Below are positions 21,801-33,249 of a DNA stretch of 64,000 bases, piece after piece. Positions within the stretch are counted from its first letter, which is position 1, and each line of letters starts with the position of its first letter. The stretch is from contig JAEVLN010000007.1 of NCBI GenBank assembly GCA_018350325.1, positions 649,109 through 713,108 of the forward strand, read 5' to 3'. The translations under genes were made by a program, and so were the position numbers. The notes under the pieces were generated by a model, which ran no database searches, was not told where the DNA came from, and saw only the letters and a list, made by a program, of their open reading frames with translations. This DNA comes from Globodera rostochiensis (lineage: Eukaryota; Nematoda; Chromadorea; Rhabditida; Heteroderidae).

Positions 21801-23681
21801 CAAACATTTTTTTTTTGGGATCAGATGATTTGAATTGTGAAAAATTCTCAAATTGCCTGAGGCGCTGTCAAGAATGCAAAACCTTAATTTGTTGAGGGCT
21901 CATGTAAATAAAATCTTTTCCCCAAATTATTTTGCTTTGCTGCTGTTGCTGGTCACTGGAAAGCGCCCTCTGCCGTGGGTCTTCGACCCGTGGAACGTTT
22001 GAGTCAAATTCAACACGAATATTTCCGATCAGTTCATCTTGACTGAACTGATCACCGGCCTCTCTGATAAACACAAAATGTTCGGGCGTCAAAACTTTTG
22101 GGACGTCAAACGAAACTTCGATCAGCTCATACAAATAGTGTTGCAATGCGTTGAGCATGTTTAAAGCAATGTTTGCCGTCACTTTTGGTGCGACTACAAA
22201 TTATATAAATATTTTATTTAAATAAAATTAAACTATTTTTATTTATTTGCCTTTAATGCATGCGCGTCAGGGATGTGTGTAACCGGATGCCTCCGGAAGC
22301 CGGAAGTCCGGCGGAAAATTTCGAAATCTTAAATCCGGATTTAATTCCGAATTTTTATCCAAAATTCCGGTTGTTACATCCCTGGTGCGCTATGTCAATA
22401 CTGTAATTACTGATCAACGTTTTTTTTTACCATATCGTCCCAAGTACTCATAAGAAGCTCCTGAATTTAATATATAAATATTAAAAATATATTTTATTTT
22501 TTTCGAAATTATATTTGGTGCCCTTTAATTAATTAATTTTTTTATTTTTACCTTTATAACCTAAAGAAACATTAACAGTAGTCCAATATTCCATAAAAGA
22601 AAATTTGAATTGTTGTTTGTTTTCGTTGTCCAATTGTTCCTGCACAAACTCCGAAGATTTGACTTTTGCAACGAATGTTTGCTTTCGGTTGTTATTTTCT
22701 GTTTTCAATATTTTTTCTTAATTTATTTTTATATAATTTTAGTTTAGAATAAGTTTTTTTAACAAATTAATTTATTGTTCATTCCACCTTCCTTTTGGAG
22801 TTTTTTGTTTTAAATTTACAAATTTTATTTTTTAATTAGGTATAATAATGTTTTTAATCGTCTTTTTTTGATCAAAAAGTTTAATTTTTTGGACAAAAAT
22901 AACCTTTTAAGCTTTGGATAATCGGTGCGGAATGGCGTCTCACAACCATGGAAGGTATTGGCGCAGAACGATGCGTTGGTAATCCTAAAAACTTATAGTA
23001 AAAATGCTTTGATTTTAATTGGTAATAAATTTTCGTATTTTTAAGTTAAACTAAGAGTTCGTGCCTTAAACGGTTTATTTAAATATAATTTTAGTTTAGA
23101 ATAAAACTTTTGAACAAAATTAATTATTATTATTTATTTGTTTTTTGTAAACAATACTTTATTCCTACCTTTTGGAGTTTTTTTTTTGTTTTAAATTTAC
23201 AAATTTTATTTTTTGATTAGACATAATATATCGTCCTTTTTTTGTCAAAAAGATTAATTTTTTGAACAAAAATAACCGTTTAAGATTTGGATAATCGGTG
23301 CGGATTGGCGTCTCATAACTATGGGAGGTATTGGCGCTGAACGAGGTGTTGGTAAGCCTAAATAGCTTAAGTTAAAAGATAAGGCAAAAAGTGCGTGCCT
23401 TAAAACGGTAAAAAAATGTTCGAAAGATAAAAATTTAAAGAAAAAAACCATTTTTGCTGATTAAATTTGTCAATCTGTTTGCGCTTAATCCAACATTTCC
23501 GGCGCAACAAAAACTGACGCACAGTAACAAAATGATTAACATTTTGAAGAATTTCTAAATAGTTAATTGAACGCTTATTTAAGTTAAATAAATGTAAAAT
23601 TTCTTTTTTGCTTTATTCAAATTAATTAAATAAATTTTCTTTTACCTTCGGAGGCAGCAGAAGTTGAATAATAAATAGAAT
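18846..23681 (-). CDS. Degenerate protein kinase fused to phosphoribosyltransferase (5' end not found)
   Basis: Sixteen exons (23646-23681, 23277-23357, 22904-22984, 22552-22698, 22431-22460, 21883-22193, 21530-21630, 21133-21211, 20882-20998, 20721-20797, 20483-20582, 20330-20413, 20008-20088, 19815-19913, 19495-19663, 18846-19009) join in phase for at least 585 residues. The N-terminal part has kinase landmarks: [17 protein letters not shown] (APE region), [19 protein letters not shown] and [15 protein letters not shown]. The catalytic loop reads [13 protein letters not shown] instead of HRDxKPxN and no DFG is seen, so it is probably a pseudokinase. The C-terminal 230 residues are a bacterial-type PRTase: [40 protein letters not shown], the PRPP loop [13 protein letters not shown] and [19 protein letters not shown]. 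If the AAAAA|GTCATT donor (20719-20720) is not used, the kinase stops at 20699 and the PRTase is a separate gene lacking an obvious ATG. Confidence 0.7.
21322..21495. mobile_element. Small TIR repeat inside an intron
   Basis: The left end CGGGAACGGGATTC and right end ATTCCGTTCCCG are inverted, enclosing repeated TTCCCG/AATTCCCG motifs. It lies within the GC-AG intron between the YGYNPF and TIQPKQQW exons of the kinase-PRTase gene. No coding capacity. Confidence 0.5.
22268..22384. mobile_element. 117-bp hAT-type MITE
   Basis: Termini CAGGGATGTGTGTAACCGG and CCGGTTGTTACATCCCTG are imperfect inverted repeats starting CAGGG. The flanks ATGCGCGT and GTGCGCTA resemble a decayed 8-bp TSD. Located in an intron of the kinase-PRTase gene. 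The interior consists of TCCGGAA motifs. Confidence 0.65.
22904..23357 (-). repeat. Tandemly duplicated 81-bp exon with flanking introns
   Basis: Exons 22904-22984 and 23277-23357 are both exactly 81 bp, phase 1-1, and encode related 27-residue modules with the pattern LPTxRSAPIPxxVxRRxSAPI then IQxLxG. The surrounding intron DNA is duplicated too (about 22,735-23,040 and 23,100-23,400). Because the exon is phase-symmetric, the duplication lengthens the protein without breaking the frame. RRHSAP and RRQSAP look like basophilic-kinase or 14-3-3 sites. Confidence 0.7.
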
Positions 23682-25114
23682 CTAAATAATATTTATTAAA
23701 TATTTTTTATTTTTCTTCAACCAATGGAGAGAATAATGTTTTGGTTTAATAATTTGCGGGAATTGAGAAAAATATGTTTGTTAAATATGTGTTGGTAAAA
23801 TAATATTGTTTAAAAAAACATTTCTGTGATTTTCTCATGCAATTAATGTGCAAAATTGCCAATAAAATTGTGAATTCAACAAAGAAATTTTTTTCTGCAA
23901 AAAATCAATGTGTTTAATAATTTTATAAACGCTGAATATAATAAATGTTTCAATTTTAATCGTAAAATTGGCAATAAATTTTAGCGTCTAAGACGGGTTT
24001 TTGCAAAGTGCCATGATCAATCAGATGGTGGGGCACGGAAAAATTTGGCAAATTTGCTTTTTATTGAAATTAACTCAAACAAAAACTCCAAACTTTGTGT
24101 CAAAATTTGTATTTGCTCAAAAATTGGTCAAAATTTTCCCAAAAAATTTGTGCAAAAACCAAATTAAATTTTGAGTGTTATAACCTATTTTGTTAAGAAA
24201 AAAGGTCCGAACTTGTTATTTTTAGCATGACGAAATCGGATCAAAACCCAAACAAAGCTTGAGACCTAAACTTTGGTTTATTATTTATATAAAAACTTTG
24301 TAAAAATTTGTACAAACTTTGAATTAACAAAAAAATGTATATTTTGGGGCTGTTAATTTTCACCGATCACGGCACGGGAGTTTGATTGCAAAAGTCTGGG
24401 AAGAATCTGAGTAATTACGATTCACGGTTTTATCTAAAATTTTAGGAGGTTTGGAAGTCAAAATAAACATGCTCTTGCATATTATTTTTGTTTTAAAAAA
24501 GACCAAAATTTTACTTTAATACCAATTTTTAAGCACTTTGATCAGCAAACTTGTGGAGCTGTTAAAGAAATCCGCCGCTTGATTCCCCGTTATACATATA
24601 TCAATTCTGATTTTTATGTTTTTCATAAATTGAAATAAATATTTGTTTATCACCATTTATTCTCCATGAATTTTTGAGAAAATGATACCATGAATTAATT
24701 ATTTATAATAAACATTTTTCAAGCGCTTTTTTTAAATTTATTATTGTCAATGGCAACATTTTGATTTTTTTGATCTCATTTTTGGCACGACGTAATTTTT
24801 TTTGTTGCAAGTATTTCAACTTTCTTTTTTTGGCACATATATCACATCACATCCAACAGATAAAAAATTCGTGCGTAGTTTTTTTGCACAATAATTGGAC
24901 AAATTGTTTCTTTGCCCATTTCTCAGTAGTTGGGTATCGTTTACGATTGGCTTTTTCTGTTCATATCAAAGTATTATTTCCTTTAAATTGGTGTTCAATT
25001 ATATTAACATACGTAAAATTTTCAGCTTATATTCTTTTAAGTTAAATTATAAATATATTTTTGAAATAAACCATTTATAAACGATTTTCTGAATTTTATT
25101 TTAGTATTAAAAAA
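23682..25114. other. Intergenic between divergent genes
   Basis: Separates the kinase-PRTase gene (-) from the GPCR (+). The missing 5' exon of the kinase-PRTase gene may lie here but no ATG exon with the right phase was found. No recognisable coding sequence or strong repeats. Confidence 0.4.
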
Positions 25115-27486
25115 ATGTCATTTAATTTATCAAACTTTTGGCAACCGAAGGATTTTGTGAGTTTAATTTATTATTGTTTTATTAATAAAATTAATATAAT
25201 TCTTACAATTTAAGTGGGTTGACTATTTCGAGAAGGAGGGCACGTCAATGCCAATGCTGATTACCAACGGAATCTTAGCGCTGATTTGTTTAATCGGAAT
25301 TGTTTTCAATGCTGCGCTCGTTTATGTAACTGCAAAAACGGAGTTAGTATTTTTTTCAATAAAAATTAATTAAATTATGATTTTGTAAAAATGCCAGATC
25401 ACTCCATGGACGCTGTAACTTGCTGATCGCATTCAATTCACTCACCGTCATCCCACTCCTCGTTGGCACAGCATACAAATTCTTCATTCTCCTGTTCAAA
25501 ATCAATCTGGTGCCACTGTCCCATTGCTATCGCATTTTTATAATCGGCTTGATTGGTGGCGGCTTGTGCACCAGTGCGCAACTTTGCGTTGGAGTCGATC
25601 GTTTGCTGAGCGTATTGTTTCCAATATGGTATATTTTTATTTATAAATTTAAATATATATATATACTTACATAGTCTATGTATATATATTTTTAAATCGC
25701 AATATTTTGTGTGACAACTTGGCGCGGCGAATTCAAACTGTAGACATTGGCTATCAAACGGTGCCAAGAATGTTTAATTTAGTTACCTAACAAATCTTTG
25801 CAAAATAAATTCGAGTTTTAAAAATAATTTTTTATTCAAACATATTAACTCCTCGTATTCATATTTGAATATATTCAAATTTTACTAAGAAAATTCGAAG
25901 AATCCAAATACTATTCAAATAATACGCCGACATACTTAGGTGTAACATAAGTTTTGTCGCAATTTTTTTTTTGATATTTTTAAAAATTCATAACTCGCTT
26001 ATTTTGCTGCGGATTAGCTTGCTCTGTACTTCATTTGTTTGTTGGTGGGGAACCATTGGTCGCTTTAAAACTCCTATCTCGGGACTTTGAGGCTGACCCG
26101 ACCCAGTTTTATGCTTTTTGGGAGCTTAAAACATTGCTTATCAAGTCAGCAAAAATTAAAAAATTTTCGTATAGCAAAAAATGTTCTACGGCATTTTGAA
26201 TTGTATTGCCAAAATTTGTCCCTAAAAAGTGCACTTTTTGCCCAAAATTTCTGCTGGGCAAAATTTGTAGTTTCATATAAAATGAAGGGTGGAGCAATAA
26301 AGCTCAAATTTTGCATGAGACTTCTCCCAGATTTGTTCTCGCTATCCAAAACTTCAATTACCGCAAAGGCCATATTGTGAAAGAAATATAGAGTCCCAAA
26401 CAGACCAGGTTTAAAAAAAAATACGCTTGGTTTTTGGGTGGATATTTCAAATCATGGTAATATTTTGTTGAATTTAAAAAAATAAGTTTTCTTCAAAAAA
26501 ATTTTTGTGACAAAACTTATGTTACACCCTAAATATATTAATTAATATCAATTTAATTTAATTAATTTGTAGAAATTTAGGTATAGAAAGTCTAGCAACG
26601 CCTCGTTTTATTTTCTTATCGCATTATGCGTCATCAGATCTGTCTATTTGAACGCTTTTTATGTTTATGCTGTTAACTTGTGGCCAGAAAAGTTTAATTT
26701 TGAAAAAAAAATAAAATTAAAATAAACAAATTAGGCCAGTTATGTGCAGCTGCGACGACATTGTCCAGCCGGAGATCCGTGCGTTCATTTATCACGAAGG
26801 ACTTGCGCTTTTTTGTGCCGAATTTTTTTGTTATGCAATGATGTGGCGGCTATTTTCGTGCCGAAGATCGCAAGGAAATTTAATTAAAATTATTTTATAA
26901 ATTACAACTAAATGAACATATATAAAGTTAAAAAATTAACAATTAATTGTATAAATAAAACAAATTAACAAAAATAGTCCTAAATTACATTAATTTATTA
27001 ACCAAAAAATGGGAATTTTAATAAATTTATATAAAAAACAATATAGATACAAGAACAACCGGAATATTGCTGAAATCGCTTACAACGATAATGTGTGTTT
27101 CGTTTGTCTGCTACATTCAGGCATTTTTAATAAATTATTATATTATTTTAAATATTTCTTTTTTAAAGGGCATTTTGTGTCGTCTTTTATTGGCATACTT
27201 CAATGTTGATCAGCTAACAATTGAATTTTACGTCAATTTCCCGACAAATTTGCTTTTTACGATCGCTTTCAGCAGTAATGCGCCGATTCTCTACATGTTT
27301 AGGTTTTTTGTTGTTGATAAAACCTATTTTTTTATTAAAAGAATATTTTTTTGGCATATAAAAATGTTTAAAAAAATTTTTCAATTATATTTATTTAGCG
27401 GAGAATATCGCAGAGCATTCAAATCGCACTTTTTTGAGCGTTCAGCAACCTTTGGGCAAATCGTTAATGGCGAGAACGAGCATTAA
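25115..27486 (+). CDS. Serpentine chemoreceptor, srsx-like GPCR
   Basis: Exons: 25115-25156, 25215-25342, 25398-25628, 26581-26691, 26735 to about 26870, about 27045-27302, and 27399-27486. TM1 is LITNGILALICLIGIVFNAA, followed by LLIAFNSLTVIPLLVG (TM2) and IFIIGLIGGGLCTSAQLCVG (TM3). The DRY-equivalent motif is VGVDRLLSVLFPIWYR, as in C. elegans srsx receptors (DRL..fPi.Y). TM7 ends in NAPILYMFSGEYRRAFKSHF, the NPxxY region. The junction between the TM5 exon (ending near MMWRLFSC) and the TM6 exon (TTGILLKSLTTIMCVSF) is not resolved with canonical sites. Likely role: chemosensory or peptide receptor in a sensory neuron membrane. Confidence 0.8.
25938..26531. mobile_element. TIR element in GPCR intron 3
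   Basis: The ends AGGTGTAACATAAGTTTTGTC (first 20: AGGTGTAACATAAGTTTTGT) and GACAAAACTTATGTTACACC are inverted repeats about 590 bp apart. A diverged relative with ends AGGGTGTGTCATAAGTTTTG and GGGACACACCCT is at 31747-32142; the two share internal blocks such as GGGAGCTTAAA and ATCCAAAACTTCAATTACCG. No transposase frame. The terminus and AT-rich flanks suggest a Tc1/mariner-derived MITE, but the TSD is not certain. Confidence 0.75.
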
Positions 27487-28477
27487 TATTTGATCTCACC
27501 TTGATCATAATGATGCTATGTAATTAGTTAAAAGCCTATAAAGGCCAAAATTGTTAACAAAAATGATAAACACTTAATTGATGTAAGAAAGACAGTGATT
27601 GATGGTGGCAGCGGACGGTTAAAACGCCTCGGGGCGGCGGCAAAATATCATCCATAAAGAAGAAAGCAATTGGTGGACTCCTCGGTAGCTAAGTGGAAAT
27701 GATGCCCACGAGGCCGTAGTAAAAGAAGATGGTAATGGTAAATAACCACAACCATAGTGGTTAATAGTGATGCACGAGAGTCTCGGTCTCGACTCAAGAA
27801 AAGTCTCGGGTTTGGGTCTTGGCCTCGGGGTCAAGTCTCGGTCTCTGATGGTTATTTAACCAATTACCATAATTAAAATGCAACCCTGACCCGACCCAGG
27901 TTGTAAATATTTTAAAATTTTTTAAAATTTAGCAAAAAAAAGAGATAAAAAATACCGATATCATTCAGAAGCTTAAATGCTGTAGAATTTAATGATTAAG
28001 TGGATTAAATGCTTCATTAACTTTTGAGAATGTCAGAAAATAAAATGCTCGAGAATTGTTTGTAACATTTTTTGCAAGCTACATATTTGATCGATTAGCT
28101 TATACTTGCACAAATATTCTAAAGAGTTAGAGCTTTCGAATAGTACTAAGATTTTAGAACTTGGTTGACTATGAACACAACAAAAAAAAACTTAAAAAGT
28201 ATATTAAAAAATCGGGTGGTCGAAAATAAAATTTTTCATGTTCAAAAACAAAACAAACCGTAAAATTTTTTTAGGACCTCGAAAGAAAAATTTCTAGGAA
28301 GAACGAACTCGTGCTGGGCATTTTATTGTTTTCGATAAAATTAAAGAATTTTTACGTTTGTGCACATCATACAATAAAATTTTGTAACACAAAAATGGAA
28401 TAAAAACAAATGTTTGCATATTTTTGAAAGGTCGGAAGTATTTAATTTGGGGCCATTTTGATGCATATAAATGTTCC
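27487..28477. other. Intergenic with repeat relics
   Basis: 27,590-27,740 is GC-richer and shares the string TTAAAACGCCTCGGG with 42,915-42,935. 27,765-27,850 is a CTCGG-rich relic beginning AGTGATGCACGAGAG. The rest is AT-rich. No gene supported. Confidence 0.4.
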
Positions 28478-28759
28478 TTAATCAGAGTCAGAATCGGCAT
28501 CTTCAACTGTCACCTCGTCCATGTTCACTTTTCCATTAATTGGATAATTGTGTTCATTAGCAGGACGACTTTTGTCCACGGGTTTATCATCTGTATCAGA
28601 AACACGTAGAGATGTATTAGCTGCGAGGAGTTTTTCTAATCGATCATCATCAAAGTCCTGATTTTCCGATTGTTCATCATCACTTAAATCGTCCTCTTCC
28701 GAATCTTTTGAAAACAAACGAACTTCCTCTAGTTGGCTTGCCCAGCCGACCGTTTTCAT
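28478..28759 (-). CDS. Small acidic protein, 93 residues
   Basis: Single open exon starting at an ATG (28759) directly preceded by TTTTCTTCAG-AAA, a strong acceptor-like or SL trans-splice site. The product is strongly acidic, with runs DSEEDDLSDDEQSENQDFDD and VEDADSDSD at the C-terminus; it lacks a signal peptide or membrane segment. No family recognised. The codon pattern and the trans-splice-like site support a real gene or terminal exon. It could alternatively be the 3' exon of a longer gene whose upstream part lies in 28,760-29,050, where I see no coding sequence. Confidence 0.55.
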   Translation of the reverse strand: MKTVGWASQLEEVRLFSKDSEEDDLSDDEQSENQDFDDDRLEKLLAANTSLRVSDTDDKPVDKSRPANEHNYPINGKVNMDEVTVEDADSDSD

Positions 28760-29053
28760 TTTCTGAAGAAAATAAATTCATTCTACGCCCCCCGTTGACT
28801 CGCAAATTTTTTTCTGCATTTTTAGGCTTAAGAGCTACGGGATTTTTAGATCCTTACGGGACAAACGTCCCCGGTTTTTAGGCTACCCCGGGCCAAACCG
28901 GTACATGCGATTTTTAATTTTAACGGATCCCGGTCCAAAATCTCTTCTGTGGCCCATTGTTTAAATCCCAGTCACGTATCCCGGTTCTTTTATGCCCAGC
29001 CACTAATTTTTTAGTCTTTTTGTAAAATTATTTTAATGTGAAAATGACGTGCT
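28760..29053. other. Noncoding, GC-richer repeat-like patch
   Basis: 28,790-29,000 contains CCCGG-type motifs (TACCCCGGGCC, ACGGATCCCGG, GTATCCCGG) typical of the small MITEs elsewhere in the window, but clean termini were not found. Confidence 0.35.
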
Positions 29054-29420
29054 GGGTCGTTTCCTAAATCCGCCACATATATTTTATGAAGTAGTTTTAG
29101 ACATCTTCACACCGCACTAAATCAGGTAAACCTTATACCATTGGAAAGCTCCAAATGAGTAGAAGCTCTTTCTAAAATAAAACTATACAGTAATTCAAAG
29201 TTTAAAAAAGTTATGATCAGAAAACAACGAAAAAGTCCGATTTTGGCACAATTTTACATTATAACTCTTTGAAACTTCTCAAACCGCTTGGACTTTGCTT
29301 AATGATTTTATTTACTCATTTAAAGCTTTCCAATGGCATAAGGTTTACCTGATTTAGTGCGGTGTGAAGATGTCTAAAACTATTTCATAAAATATATGTG
29401 GCGGAATTTAGGAAACGCCC
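29054..29420. mobile_element. MITE with about 90-bp terminal inverted repeats
   Basis: 29,054-29,145 and 29,328-29,420 are nearly perfect inverted repeats. Left block: CGTTTCCTAAATCCGCCACA, then TATATTTTATGAA and GACATCTTCACACCGCACTA. Right block is the complement, ending GGAAACGCCC. The loop is about 180 bp and noncoding. No certain TSD. Long TIRs and short length indicate a MITE. Confidence 0.85.
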
Positions 29421-29482
29421 TAGCGTCTGAAAATGATAAATGAAAATGTTTTGTCAATTGCAATTTTTTTTAAAAAGTTAAT

Positions 29483-30347
29483 TTAAGTTATTTTTTTTTT
29501 TAAAAAAGCACTGACCTTCAATTTTTCAAATTCAATTGTGTGTGCATGGTAAATTTGGCCATTTGTTTCTTCCATTTTTTTCAACATTTCCGCATAGTTT
29601 TTGAATTCACACAAAATGCGCCTTCTTTTACCATTTTTGCCACCTTTGACCACCAAAATGGTCACATTTATTTTAGATTTGATATTTTTGCATGCCTCCT
29701 TAATGAGATTGCTTTGGTGAATTTGCTTCAAGAAATTGAATTTGAGCGCGCCCTTGTCGTCTGTATGAAATTCGTACTGATTTGGACCATCTGAAAGTTA
29801 AAAAAAAAATAGAAAAAGTTTAAAACAGCACCCATTATTTTAAGCGTTGAGTAGCCCAAGGTTGCCAACTGTCCTTATTTTTAAGATTTTTTGTCTTTAT
29901 TTCAAGTCTTTGTCCATATTTTATTGGACATCAAAAATTACCATTTTTTAAAAAATTATGCCAAATAAACGTTTTGCTTCAAATTTAAAACGTTTTAAAA
30001 GTTTGCCCTTATTTCTGATTCCTAAATCTTATTTTGGTCTTCCATGTCCTTATTTTGGAAAATTTTTGTTGACAACCCTCGGTTAACCCATGTCACAACG
30101 ATCAGTTTCAGATGCTTTAAAAGTGATGATCGGGTAAAACCCCTGATTATTAGTGAAACATATTATTTTATTTTATTTTACCGTATGGCCCAAATACGAC
30201 GATCATTGTGTAATAGTCGCGAGGCTTAAAATTGTATTTTTCAGTGATTTTTCCGATAATTTTTGTTATAGTAAATTTTTGACCAATTACCGCTGCTGGA
30301 ACAGCGGTAAGCGCAGCGATCAAAAATAATAAAAGATTATTTGCCAT
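29483..30347 (-). CDS. Secreted protein of unknown family, two exons
   Basis: Exon 1 (30182-30347) starts MANNLLLFLIAALTAVPAAV, a clear signal peptide. Exon 2 (29483-29790) completes a 157-residue frame with matching phase. The mature part is small and basic (KINVTILVVKGGKNGKRRR) with a few Cys and no known domain. The single intron (29,791-30,181) contains a MITE-like segment. The signal peptide and lack of homology I can recall make it a candidate secreted or effector protein; that role is inference. Confidence 0.65.
29861..30081. mobile_element. Small TIR repeat in the intron
   Basis: The left end AAGGTTGCCAACTGTCCTTA and right end TTGTTGACAACCCTCGG are imperfect inverted repeats. The interior repeats TCCTTATTTT and TCCATATTTTATT. 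It resembles the CAAGGTTGCCAAC-type ends of some hAT elements; the TSD is not clear. Confidence 0.5.
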
Positions 30348-31175
30348 TTGCTTACTGAAAACAGCACGAAAATATGATTAAATTCGAAAAAAAAATATAA
30401 AAAAGTAGGCCAAAATGTGCAAAAAGTTGGAAAACAATTTATTTAAAATAAATTAATAATATTGTTATCAAGCAAGCAATGCAGAATTTTTTTTTTCTTT
30501 AATTTATGAAGTCACAGTTTTTCAAAAACTTATTCAATTTTACCTTCAAACACTTTTTAATAAACTTTATTACTAATAATGTATGAAAAGATTGTTTTTT
30601 TTATTACACGGCTAATAAGTAAAAAGGGAATTACTTTTTAAAAAGTAGGTTATTTTTTTGCTAAAAAAAAATATTACATTTATTTAATGGAATTGTGGAA
30701 TCGATGAAATCCATGCAGTGTTTGTTTCCTTACAAAATAGACATTTGTCAATTAATCGATTTAAAACAGGCACTTAACCTTTTTTATTTTTTTATAATTT
30801 TGCGCGCATCCTTGGGTAGCGAGCATTCTTGTTTAAATGCACAAACCATTTATGTAGTTTATATTGATATTTGAAAATTTGCAAAAAAATAAATACCAAA
30901 AACAAGCGCGAGTTTAAAGATGTTTTAATTTTTTTAATAATTTTTTAAAATAAAAATACATACCTAATATGTTGATCCAAAATTCACAAACCTCAAAATA
31001 TTACTCATCAATCTCCAAAAAATTTTATAAACATTTTGCCAACTTTTTCAGTCCCGGTTTTGGCCAACTCTATTTTAACGAGGATAATTATTTTATTTGA
31101 ATGCGCTTTTATTAATCCAATTCACCAATTCAAATTCTCGAGCGTCATACATCGGTCTTGAAAATATAAGAGCTT
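30348..31175. other. Intergenic
   Basis: AT-rich upstream region of the secreted gene at 29483-30347 and downstream region of the CBM2 gene. No coding evidence or distinct repeat beyond poly-A/T tracts. Confidence 0.4.
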
Positions 31176-32306
31176 TCATTCACACGAGGATGATTTGGAC
31201 ATTTTGTCCGTGCTCAGCACAGATTTCACGTCCACAATCGTTACTTCTGGTTCACCACCACCGCCGGTCACAGTAATTCCGGCATCGGCAAAGGATTGTC
31301 CGGGATAAAGACGCACATTGTCCGGCAATGTGAACTGCTTGTTGTCGGTGCCGCTGACCGGGTTCATGTTCCAATACTTTTCCAGTGCTGCCTTTAACAA
31401 ATATTAATAAAACAAATTTACATAAAATATTTAGGTTATAATTACAATTATAATCCCAAAAATATGTATAAAAATTTATGTTATAATAATTTAAAATAGA
31501 AAAGAATCTGTTACTTTACCCGAAAAATTAAACATTAACTCCTAGCTTATTTGAATATTTGTAATACTAGGATTATTCGAATAATCCTAATTTCAAATAA
31601 TACGCCGACATTTTAAAATATATTAAATAATTGAAGCTACATATTTAATTATTTATTTTAAAAAAATTTTTAAATAATTTAAGGAGTAGAGCCCATTAAT
31701 GCTTAAACTTGTTTTAAAAAAAATTAATAGTTTTTGTTATTATTTAGGGTGTGTCATAAGTTTTGTGCCTCTAGATTTCTGAATGAATTTGAAAAAATTT
31801 GAGGCTGATCAGACCCAGTTTTATGTTTTTTGGGAGCTTAAACATTGCTTATCAAGTATGAAAAAATTAAAGAATTTTGATTCAGCAAACAAACAATTTT
31901 CTACGGCATTTATTGCCAAAAATTGTGCCCATTTTTGCCCAAAAATTTCTGCTGGAGCAAACTTTGGAGTTTCATAAAAAATGAATGGGTGGAGCAATAA
32001 ATCTCAAATGTTGCATGAGGCTTCTCCCATCTATGTTCTCGCTATCCAAAACTTCAATTACCGCTAATATTTGATTGTAAAATAAAAATTGAGTCTCAAA
32101 CAGACCAGGTTGAAAAAAAGCAAAATTTGGGACACACCCTAAATAGCAAGACTAAACTCACCGTGTTTGGCAGTTGGACACAAAATTTGACATGGGTAAC
32201 CAGCTTATAGCATATGTTGGTGAACTCCAAACTGTAAATGTTGTTGTTGCTATTTTCTGTGCTGCTGTTGACAAATTTCACTGTCACAGTGACCGGACTG
32301 TTCGAA
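31176..32306 (-). CDS. CBM2-type cellulose-binding protein, diverged copy A
   Basis: Two exons are clear: about 32162-32306 (SPVTVTVKFVNSSTENSNNN then IYSLEFTNICYK) and 31176-31391 (LEKYWNMNPVSGTDNKQFTL, PDNVRLYPGQSFADAGITVT, then GGGGEPEVTIV). This is the bacterial-type family 2 carbohydrate-binding module: an Ig-like beta-sandwich that binds cellulose through exposed aromatics. Such modules occur in secreted proteins of cyst nematodes. Compared with copies C and D, the first exon is diverged and lacks the MNGLIG-type signal peptide. A possible alternative leader (MFWIIYKILFLIYTLNA) lies at about 32,435 but I could not join it in frame. The intron holds a TIR element (31747-32142). The C-terminus (DKMSKSSSCE) differs from the others. 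Confidence 0.65.
31747..32142. mobile_element. TIR element in CBM2-A intron
   Basis: Ends AGGGTGTGTCATAAGTTTTG and GGGACACACCCT are inverted. It shares internal blocks with the GPCR-intron element at 25938-26531, so both are the same diverged MITE family. Confidence 0.7.
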
Positions 32307-32399
32307 AACGGTGGCAATTCAGACATTTATGTAAATATGCTAATAAATATTTGTGAAGCAGAAATAATTGACTAAATTTGCTGTATTCGATGGCGTTTA

Positions 32400-33249
32400 A
32401 GGTATAAATTAGAAATAAAATTTTATAAATTATCCAAAACATTTATAATATTAATTTTCTATTTTATTTTTATCAAAATTTATAATCTTTGCATTGTCGC
32501 GATGGAGTGATGTAAACGTTTCCAAATTTGATGAATAACAAAATTACGTGTCTTCGCCCAAATCACCTCAACGATTACACATAACTTTTGTGAAGAAATA
32601 AATATACAAACGCTCAAAATGTGATTAAATTAAAAAATATATAATCAAAAACAACAAAAAAGCGAATTCTTCGCTACCGGTCCGCCAAAGGTCGTATGGT
32701 CCAAAGGTCAAATTTGAAACTTTTTCCGTTGGTCCAACAACATAACAAATAAAATCTTTATGAGATGAAGCTATTATTAAGCTCAGCTTTGAAATTAGAC
32801 AAAGCTGAAAAAAGTAATGGCCAAAAAAGTGATACAATTGCAATTTTTGAAGATTTTAGTCTAACTTTTTTGTGATTTGTTCTATAATTAGCAGCTTCAC
32901 AGTCTGATGATAGTTTCTTTTGAATGTTCAACTTTTTGGTATTGCTCTCAACAAATTGGTTAAATTTGTTGCTTTTTTTGTTGTAATTGACGATTTACCT
33001 GACGGATCGGAAGATGAATTTTTTTATCTTTCACAAACTACTTAATTGGATTGCAGAAATACCTATTGCCACTTGGCAATGTCGTTGTCTTTTTTTATTG
33101 AGAAATAAAATGTGTTATTATTATGTACGACAATTACGGATGATGAATATATGTATATGAGAAAATGTGTGTTTATCCAAAAAAATGTTATCATTTTTTT
33201 TTTAGTTTTATTTTTTAACTAAAAAAAGCATTATTACAAAATAATCAAA
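32400..33249. other. Intergenic, no gene seen
   Basis: AT-rich. Open frames at 32,625-32,843 lack coding character. One end of the next repeat block begins near 33,240. Confidence 0.4.

Noticed and set aside
27660..27720. Possible tRNA: TAGCTAAGTGG fits a pol III A-box
   Set aside because: No B-box (GGTTCGA) at suitable distance and no cloverleaf.
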